Below, in pieces: positions 55,401 through 64,000 of a stretch of 64,000 bases of DNA; positions within the stretch are counted from its first letter, which is position 1, and the number at the start of each line of letters is the position of its first letter. The stretch is taken from NCBI GenBank assembly GCA_965644295.1, contig CBFFRP010000348.1, positions 124,001-188,000 of the forward strand, written 5' to 3'. Under the pieces are notes generated by a model that did no database searches, was not told where the DNA came from, and worked only from the letters and a program-made list of their open reading frames with translations. This stretch comes from Paraphysomonas bandaiensis (taxonomy: Eukaryota > Chrysophyceae). The position numbers and the translations under genes are program-made.

Positions 55401-55419
55401 TTTTCACTTAAACATGGCA

Positions 55420-55820
55420 GCATACTCTAGCCATCAATTAATGAAAATTCAACCAATACATCACATTTCATCTTCGCAATCAAACAAGAACTGGGCAGTT
55501 TCTCGTAACCAATCCTCCTTAATTTCATGGGCATTAAACCCAACAAACATAAGGTGGGGTAGGATGTCATCAGGGGCATCCGAGAAGCGACACTGTCATC
55601 GAATGAGTTTTTGCTTATTGTGATTATTCGGCACTACGCGATAATCCACGCACATACCATTCAGGTACTGGGGATGACGAGCGTACGTATTCTTTCAGCT
55701 CCCAGGCCTGAGGTCTATGACATCAACGAATTTGGCTGCATTGCGAGGCCGGCCGCGTTTCCTAGAACGCCTGATTGAGCTAGACAGGTGCTTCGCATCA
55801 ATGTCCCCTGGTGACAAAAT
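55420..55820 (-). pseudogene. Degraded coding remnant with AT-hook-like motif
   Basis: On the minus strand two coding-looking pieces remain: one with SIRRSRKRGRPRNAAKFVDV (55715-55790), containing an AT-hook-like KRGRPR, and one with DDILPHLMFVGFNAHEIKED followed by WLRETAQFLFDCEDEM (55455-55570). Stops separate them, and no intron signals clearly join them. Family not recognised; a DNA-binding or transposon origin is possible. Confidence 0.35.
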
Positions 55821-56340
55821 TAAAAAATAATGTCGTCATGTAGAGAACTATAAATGTATTGCACATACCTCGCGAGTAATATACGGCTAGCGAGTGGGAG
55901 TAGTATCGACCATTTTCCCAAAACCGAGAGGACAGTTACAAACAAGACCTTGCGCAACATACATACTGAGAAATTTGTTACAAAATGATTAATATACTCT
56001 ATTCATACTCATAAATAGAATATTACACTTCTCCCTACATTCCCCCAGTGAAGTTTTACCTTTCCTCTTGACGGAATGAAACATATCTATATATGGTTTG
56101 CACATTTTGTTCTCCCTCGTGTGTTCAATGAACAAGTTTCTCTTTGAGTTCACGTACCTATAAAGTTGAGTGCTGTTAAAAGGATGCGTAATCGATAAGT
56201 ATGTGGTACCAACCAATGAACCTCATTTCTGCCCTCGACTATAATATCCATGCGCTAACAGTTTTGAGGACCAGGGTCGAGAATTGCGCATGCGCTAGTA
56301 GGCAATCTCGATGCACTACGCTAGCTGATCACTACATAGG
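55821..56340. other. Spacer, nothing recognised
   Basis: AT-rich sequence with no supported exon. Confidence 0.4.
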
Positions 56341-56375
56341 AAAATGATTTTACTGACCCGGTACTGCTATAGAAG

Positions 56376-56672
56376 ATGCGACAGTTTTTCGTGTCCATGT
56401 CCGGTGCAGTTCCACAGCGTCCTAAGGTCCATGACATCAGCGGGTTCACAGTTGAATCTTATCAGTGCATACAGCGTTTACGCGATCTATTGTCTGCCAC
56501 GCCTGAGAAAACCCGTCAACGATCGCGTCTTTTCCGTTACTCCTCCGCTCCCAAGCAAGCATCACAAAATAGAATATTGCTATTCACCATCTTAACATCG
56601 TGTGTTATAAACAGTAGTACATATGCATATATATGCGCAGATACCTTTCAAAGATTCCATTACACTGATTGA
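56376..56672 (+). CDS. Possible small ORF, unknown
   Basis: 98 codons, starting MRQFFVSMSGAVPQRPKVHD, with a basic middle (PEKTRQRSRLFRYSSAP) and a hydrophobic stretch (ILLFTILTSCVI). The first 60 residues have coding-like composition; the end drifts into AT-rich sequence. No homology or splice support. Confidence 0.25.
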   Translation: MRQFFVSMSGAVPQRPKVHDISGFTVESYQCIQRLRDLLSATPEKTRQRSRLFRYSSAPKQASQNRILLFTILTSCVINSSTYAYICADTFQRFHYTD

Positions 56673-57157
56673 CTAATGACACACTCCTCGTGATACTTAA
56701 CACCTGTGTTAAGTAGATATATGTATATAGTATATATTATGAGCTTATTGTTATGTTTGGATGTTTGTTTTGATGCTCTGTAGGCCAGTAATATATTGTC
56801 TGGTGTGAGATGGAATCTTAGACAGTCACAGTGTGTATTCAATGGATATAAGAACGACTTGATTAAATACCAAAATTGACTAGGTTGAGTCGTTTATTAC
56901 TTTGATTAGGTTATTCCACCAAAATAGTGTGACTAGGTTGAATACTATTTCCCATTATTGTTTTGACAATAAGTTACTTATTTATACCACTCTTTTAATC
57001 GGTATATGGATCAACCTTTTGAACAATTTGATTGTCACTACTAAAGACACAGTAAATATCATGATCATAGGAAAAAATGCTAATTTATTCTTATACACGA
57101 CTACTGAAGCCACCATATATGGCAAACAATCGCTACTCTACATGACTCAATTACAAT
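56673..57157. other. AT-rich spacer downstream of the dynein gene
   Basis: No exon recognised. Confidence 0.45.
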
Positions 57158-60100
57158 TTAATCATCTGATTGCATCAAGAGCGCTACACCGGCAAGTATC
57201 CACCGGTGCACAGGGTCCACTGTATAAAGTGTACTGAGAAAGACAAATGTCCCTCCTCTCGCCGACGTTAAGTACACTGGGCATTCATACAATGTTGGAT
57301 TGCGTCGCAGATAACCAACAGATTCCGGTGACCATTCAGGTTTCACCGATACAGCTTTAACATATATTAGTGGCAGAGGAGTAAGGAGTTGTTTCAATCG
57401 ACTTTCTGTTAAGTGACCAGCGCATGGAGTATTTCCAACAACTGTTACATGGTCCGCAGACTCTTCCTCGTCCGTCCACCTGGCACCCTCAATAAGTAGA
57501 CCATGTATAAATATGCCATCTTCTGGATATGCAGCAAGCGCTACCGCATCATCAGGACGGTACATTCGTGTCACATGGGTGTCCAGAGTCATATGATCCA
57601 AAGGGAGTTTCTTTTTCCGCGCAGTCACCTATAATATACTTATTAAACAAAAACCAATATCAGCCAATCGCTTTACCTGCATTATAGCAGTTAACAATGC
57701 CGTTGGATTTATCAACCCCGGAAGCCACACTGAAAAAGGGAGAGCAAGGCCTGGATCTTCAGTCCAACTAGCTAACTGTTTCCTTCGTAAAATAAGGTCC
57801 GAAAACCACGAAATGAGTGATTTGCGGGAAGCCCAAGCAAGGCGCTCCCAGGAGCACGCATGAAATGGATTACGTCCTGGAACTTGATTTAGTCCCAAGC
57901 ACTCGGCCATATCTTCCATTCCCTGTGACATATTCAGCTGACCATTTAGGCCCTTTTGCAGCTCTTCCAACGACGACTTGATTTCATTGAGTAACGAATT
58001 TAATCGCGTACATTCCTGGACCACCACTACACCATACGGAAGATCACCCTCAGCAACTTTTTCCTTGAACTTATCTGCCAGCTCAACAAGGTCAAAAAGA
58101 GCTGGACATCGGTTCATTAGATCCTCCAAAACTTCTCTTAGTAGAGTCAAACTTCCTCCAGCTCCATCTGATAAAGATGATCCAATTTCTAATTGCAAGA
58201 TGGTTTGGAAAAGGTTCTCCGCCTTACTAGTTAAAAATCCTATTTCAGCATTAGGATGCAAGCCGTAGACAACAGGACTTTCTGGAGGCAAGCTCTTCAT
58301 AATAAACTGAGAGTAATTGTGAAACTCCCATTGTGTAGGATCCGGAGATAGCAATTTCGGTGCTAACTCTCCACGATTCATCAATTTTTCGTTGAAAACT
58401 ACTTGTAAGTAGGTGTTATTCGTTCTCCTATCAAAGAAATCTGTGATGTGACCTCCATACATAATTTCTCCAAATATATATCGCAAATCCTGGAAAGGTA
58501 TCTGTGTTGTATCTCTATTCAGGTAAGACTCTAACACATCCGCGCATATGCGTAAGTCACCAACATTAAAACCATAAGCTCTGCTCCAACCTTGAAACCC
58601 AAATCTTCTCCGCCCAAGCATAAGAGAATGGAAAAAACATAACCCAAAGAGACACGCTTTGAAAGGGTCTTGCTTCACGCATTGGTCGATGCGACTTTGA
58701 CTAAAAGTACCCCAAGCTCTTGCTAAATTAGACCTTAAATCTGATGGCGGCTCATTAGCGATTACAATGCATGATTGCAAGAGACTTTCCGGTATATTCT
58801 TTAAATATGCCAAGGGAGGAGGTTCGGCTGATATAAACACACGAAAGTTCTTATGAGGTGACAATGTCTCCAACTTCTCATCCAAAGTTGGAAGCCACGA
58901 CTGCATAAGGTGCACATTTTGCAAAAACACCCAACCTCCAGCCTTTCCTAGGCGCTGTATAGTTTCGTCAGCACGAGCTTCCTGGCCTTGCCCCATAGAT
59001 ATGTTCGCAAACATACCAGACTCGGCAGTAATGCCTTTCTCCCTGCCTAGGTCTTCCACCCATGGAGTTGGATCGACGCCAGGGTACAAAACAAATAGAA
59101 CTGGAGTTTTATTCGTCGTGTCTCGATAGGTGGACTGCATATTGAAAGGCGGTTGTATGACAAACTCTTCACCCAAATTTTCTTGTACATACTCAGAGAG
59201 AGCAACAGGAAGTCTATCAGGACGCAATACACGCAGAATCAAAAGCCGTCGAATATCTTTGCCAAGTTCTTTAAAATCCCCAGGCATTGGACGCATTTCA
59301 GGATCAGGTTGATTGTACCATTCTTCCCAGTCTTCCGCATCTCCAGCAATTTTTTCCATGATACCTTCAAATAGTGGGTCAGCTTGACCAAGATCTTCGC
59401 CAAGCGCTTTTGCGCGAGCCCATGAAGCTTCTGAAAGCCATTTCGATAAATCTGCGCTCATTGACGGAACTTCTTCTGCAATGCGCCCCCTGTTAATAGC
59501 ATCAACATATATTTTATCCAATGATCCATTCTCGAGCTTCACTCGCAAAGTGATGAGCGTTGCAACAGTTAGTTTATCTCTTTCGAAGAGACCAGATCGA
59601 ACAAAGTTAAATATTATTCTCGATACAGATGCTTGCAACTGGAGTAGACGTTCGGGAAGGTTTGCCCCACCAGCCTCTTGAAGGTCTCGCTCTTCAATTT
59701 CGTGTACGCGATGCGCAATTTGCAGTTCCAGTTCTGCCAAGTCTACAGCCTCATCTTCATTGGCAACTTCTTCAACTTCGACTTCTTCCTCTTCGGCAGA
59801 CGGATCTTTTCCAGCAAGGTGAACACCACGTAAAAAAAATTGCACAAAGCTTTCTAACGAAAACATATAATATGAATGAATTTTATGCAAGTTATTCATT
59901 ACGAAGAAGAGAAGAGAGCCTCGTCTTGCCACGGGTCGATAGAGTTCTGAGGTCTTTTCAATCTTTTCAGATGTAATCATGCTTTCGTCAAGCTTCACAG
60001 CGATTTCATCAGACAACTTCTTTGATAACTCCAGTTCTTCTATGAGGGCTCTATCTTCTGTTATGTCACCTTGGGCTTCGGCTAATCTCATCAAAATATT

Positions 60101-63100
60101 GTCCTCAAGTTGTTTAACTCGAATCGTGAATAAGTTCTGTTGAAGAATCAAGGCAGATCGTTGAGCAGCTAAATCAGGTCGTTCGTGTTTGACAACTCTA
60201 GCCAAGAGTTGGTCCTCCAAACCCACTTGTGTAACACTGAAATTAACTAATGTTGTTTCCGCTTGAATTTCAGGTGGGTAATGGGGGTTATTTAATTTCG
60301 TGTGCAAATAGAGTCTGAAAGCAGGATTGATTTCAACTTCCATGTCGCCGATGACCAAAAACTTCTTTCCAGCCCGCTTGGTTGAAGTTCTTCCAATAAC
60401 GGGCATCAGAGTTGCATCAATGGATTCCCCCATGTTCTCAATGACGAACGTATCCCCTGCCTGAACAGAATCCAGTAACCTTCTAATAAGATCGGGTTGC
60501 CCCAACCGAGCGACTTTGAAATGATCTTTTCCATTCGAGGTCTCACGTTTTTTGATCCACGATATCGCTTGAAGTTGTGGATCCACGAGGAGAGGAAACC
60601 GTACAGAGTTTAGAACAATAGCAGCGTTCTCTGCTGACACCCTGTCAGCAGGAAGACCTTGAGTCTGGTACTCAGCAACTTCGGCTTCTGAGCACATGAT
60701 AGCGATGGGGTCAATCTCAGGAGTCAAAGGTATAGCGTTTCCACTTGCGGGCGATTCAATGAGCGGAATAAGAGTGTTCTCCACCAGTAATTCGCGATAC
60801 TCCTTAGTGAAAGGGCCAATGTAACTTATAAACGCAGCAGCTAAAAGACAATCACCAACAAGAAATTCCCGCTCATCACGAAGGCGATCAATACTTTCCC
60901 CCCATCTTACCTTTTCAGAACCAAGGGCCTTAGTCAAACGGTTAGCAAGTTCCAACTTCATCTTTCCTTTCTCGGCAATATGTTGTGCTTCAAGGCGTGA
61001 CGCTTCTGCAGCATTGTATTCTTCAGTAAGCTTGTCCAACTTTTCTTGTAATTCAGCTACAACTGCCTCTACCTTGTGCAACTGGGTGTTTGCGGCATCA
61101 AGTTGTTCATTGGCTGCTTTCAACGCGACGCGTTTAGGTTCGACTAATTGAACAATATCATAATAATTCACAATGTTAATCACCCAGGAGCATAAGCCGG
61201 CAGCAGCGCTATTTCTCTTTTCAATAACTTCTGGGCTAAAGTGTTCCAATTGAAGAAACGATCTGACTTCGCGCCAATTAAGTTCAGGAACAGTACCCTC
61301 GTCAATATTCACTTTGAAACCTTTTAATTCATCCAAGAAACCGTTAACGTTCCCCAACAATGCTTTCTTCGCTGCATCCCAGGTTCTGTCCTTCTCTTTT
61401 ACTCGCCCATTCTTCTGAACAATAACGTTAGGGTTTACGCCCGCAAGAAGTACTACAACCGCAGCAAAGATATCATCCACCCCAGGAGGAGGTTTAGCCA
61501 TGGTTTTACAGTTCCCAAGGTCTCGCTTATCCAAGGAATCAAGCGCTGCCATAGCGCGTACTAAAGCTGGTTCTGCTTTCGCCAAATCTGCAGCCGCGTC
61601 AGCCTGTCGCTCCGCAACGTCAGCTTGTATTTCAGCAACTTTGGCAGCTTCAATCTGAGCTTTAGCATTCTCTTGTTCAACAATATCTTTTTCCTTCTTA
61701 ACAGTTTCTGCAATTCCTTCAGCCACAGCGCGTTTTTCTTCAGCAGATGCTAACATAATTTTGAGATTTGCCTCCAGCTCTACGACATCTTCAGCAGCTT
61801 TAATTAGTTTTTGAACACCATTTTCTAATCGCCTGGTGGATGCATCTGCCTCATCTCTTTTCTTTTGAAGCAAGAATAGATAAAGATTTATCATCTCCAG
61901 ATATGATTTCGGTGTCGTGTAAACGTGGCGACCTTCCAAAGAAGCAAAGCTCTTACACATTTTATTTACAGCTACAAAAGCTGCAGGCATAAAAATCTCA
62001 ATCGACGTTGTTATTTCTGGTGTTCCGAGCTGCGTATCCGACAATATTTTCCGCCCGACTGAGCTCAGTGCCTGTTCCGGCCATGGTTGAAACCAGTCGA
62101 TCACCGTGCAACTCGCTAAGGCAGGGAATCGGCGAGCTCGTGTCCTAAGAGAGCCGCCCATTGGAGAGAAGCACAATGCCATATGTAAATTCTGTCTGAT
62201 TCTCGATATAAAGAATTTCCACACCTGGGAGGGCTCAGCTGAATATCCAGCGGACTTCGCTTTGCCAGTGACACTATTGATGATATTATCTTTCTCATCT
62301 CGAGTGTACAAATCGGGAATATTGCCGGAACTCAACAGATCATTAATATATATGAAGAACTTCTCGTTGTTGATCTGTGTGTCAGTGAGCAAAAATAGCA
62401 CACCTTCGTTCTTAATGCCCGCTTTGTTATACATCGCCTGCAGATCTGACTTGAAGTCTATCATACCGTAATGCTGATTCACAGTAATCTGAACAACAGT
62501 ATAGAGGCAGATGTGAGCCGCGAGACGGGACAAACTCTGCTTTCCGGAGCCACCAACACCTACCAGCAGGGCGTGACCACCTGTTTGTTTAATTATGCGA
62601 ACAATTCTAGCAACGTGCAATACAGCATCGTCAAATAGAACCAAATTCATTACGGCGTTCGTTTCGTTGTACTCGTCCAAAGCTGTCTCTAATGTTTTTC
62701 GAAGAACAGACAAATCTGTGCTCCTGTCATATGTCAGCTCATCGCCCTGTGTAGTTCCATCAGCAAAGTGACAAAAAACAAGGGGATCTGCTTGCACTCC
62801 TCCACCAGCAAGATAAAATCTTGCCACGTTATACTGAACAAAAGTCTTTCTCGCCTGGTTTTGAATAATTTGCTTAAACTTTGTCAAGTCCTCTTCATCG
62901 ACCAGTCGATCACCATATACTCTCTCACTCTCGTGCAGCCATAAGTACACAAATTTTTCTGGGTCATTGAATACTTGAGGGGTAGCAACCAACAGACCTT
63001 GAAATACGTTCGCTAAGTGGCGAATATTGAATTCATAGTGAAAATTCGCTGCCGTTTTCCTGAAAGTTTCCGATACCTCCTTATGTACTGCAAGCGCACC

Positions 63101-64000
63101 CTTAATAAGATTAGACGAAACGTTTCCAACTGCCTGAGGAAAACCTCCAGACAAATGCCCATCGAGGAATGTCTGGTATATTGTAAGCAACGAAGTTGCA
63201 GACGGCATACCAATGGCGAACGTGATGAAGTGGCGCTGCAAACGAGGATTGACAGAAAATGATCCCGCTGTAGGATTCATGGCAGTAATGTACTGGCAGT
63301 CATCAACAGTTTTCAGCGCAAGCTTTTGAACGTCGTACCAATGGCCATAGTCAATATGCTGTCGAATCAATGCAATAGAGCTCTGTGTACCATACGCATC
63401 AACCTCTGGCAAGTTGAGATCGTCCACGAAGTAAACTAACTTTGCGCCTCCTGGTGGACCAAAAGTAGACCCCGTTCGCTTTTGCAAAGGAGCTTCTAGA
63501 CTAGTCAGTAGGACAGCAGATGACGTGTAAAAATTCATATTTACAGTTGTTATCATATGCTGATCAGGATTCAACTCGGATAACATGCCGGTGACAAGCT
63601 GTGTCTTCCCAGTTCCTGCAGGTCCTGCTAGCATGACATTCGAACCACGCTTTACAAGAGCATCAATCCAATAAAATACAGATGCTGTTTCTGCAGTCGG
63701 TACAGTAACATCGGCCATGTTCATTTCATAAGAGTCAAAATCTACTGTTCGAAACGCAGGACTGGATTTCCATGATTCGAATTTACACGTTTTAATATTC
63801 AGCCAGTAGTCGAACACTGTCTCACGACTTGGAATTTTTACTGTCTTAAAACGACCGCGGAACCAGTCACTAAAAATTCGTCTGTAGTCGGTGCCATCAT
63901 CAGCAATTGTCAGAACGGATCCTAATCCCCAGATCACGCAAAATACAAATACGGTTTCAAATGTGGTTTCTTCAGCCACAACTTCCCGAGTCAATATAGT
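57158..64000 (-). CDS. Axonemal dynein heavy chain, motor C-terminal half (5' end outside window)
   Basis: Exon 64000-57677, open at the right edge, joins exon 57628-57158 across a 48-nt intron to give the last 2,260 residues or so. Near the left of the visible protein, GPAGTGKT is the AAA3 P-loop (about 63625); GVGGSGKQS is the AAA4 P-loop (about 62560). A long coiled-coil pair (the stalk, about 61900-60900) flanks the microtubule-binding domain. AAA5, AAA6 and the C-terminal domain follow, ending with RWILAGVALLM. P-loop variants and the C-terminal extension fit an axonemal outer-arm-type chain (beta-like), but assignment among paralogues is tentative. The chain moves along the doublet microtubule to drive flagellar bending. 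The rest of the gene (tail, AAA1, AAA2) lies beyond the window. Confidence 0.95.

Noticed and set aside
1-64000. tRNA or rRNA genes
   Set aside because: I looked for cloverleaf-like and rRNA-like stretches and saw none I could support; a covariance-model scan would settle it.

Overview
The window is nuclear DNA from a flagellated, mitochondriate single-celled eukaryote. The evidence is multi-exon genes with many short GT-AG introns (41-82 nt, most 45-60), an axonemal dynein heavy chain, a DM10 doublet-microtubule protein, a mitochondrial F1 epsilon subunit, Golgi glycan genes and a chromodomain Ty3/gypsy retrotransposon. All three standard stop codons act as stops. I cannot name the lineage from sequence alone. 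Most exon chains below were rebuilt by eye from splice signals, reading phase and family homology.

Layout. 1-3825 (-): the open 5' part of a giant Ser/Arg/Asp-rich gene built of near-identical 309-bp (103-residue) repeats that run off the left edge. 4216-4616: 82-bp minisatellite. 5067-6344 (-): phytanoyl-CoA-dioxygenase-like enzyme. 7860-8285: dispersed repeat carrying a nested hAT-type MITE. 8689-11841 (-) and 12285-13213 (+): a full diphosphoinositol-pentakisphosphate kinase (PPIP5K/Vip1), head to head with an Orai-like channel. 13873-15539 (-): GnT-I-like Golgi transferase. 15969-16302 (+): ATP synthase epsilon. 17820-18225 (-): inverted, frameshifted partial copy of the four-pass membrane gene at 18743-19411 (+). 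20268-20686 (-): small PH-domain protein. 21125-23941 (+): type II membrane protein fusing a sulfotransferase-like and a JmjC/cupin-like domain. 25111-28516 (+): ankyrin-pseudokinase, one ankyrin repeat per exon. 29040-30309 (-): decayed gene whose in-frame stops are all TAA/TAG.

30928-34500 is a large imperfect inverted repeat (arms about 1.5 kb) around a 0.5-kb loop that holds an orphan terminal exon. 34721-44436 is a 68-bp satellite array (nearly 60 units) with an internal inverted block, interrupted by a young chromovirus-type LTR retrotransposon (35411-40992, apparently identical 317-bp LTRs) whose integrase is broken by a frameshift. To the right lie an ATAD1/Msp1-like AAA ATPase (45259-46549, -), a THOC6-like WD40 protein (47753-49257, -), a DUF547 protein (51623-52531, -), an EFHC1/RIB72-like DM10 protein (53044-54525, +) and the motor half of an axonemal dynein heavy chain running off the right edge (57158-64000, -).

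Functional threads: the PPIP5K/Orai pair has a signalling flavour; GnT-I and the sulfotransferase-JmjC protein point to the secretory pathway; the DM10 protein and dynein are axonemal. The remaining DNA is repeats and AT-rich spacers.
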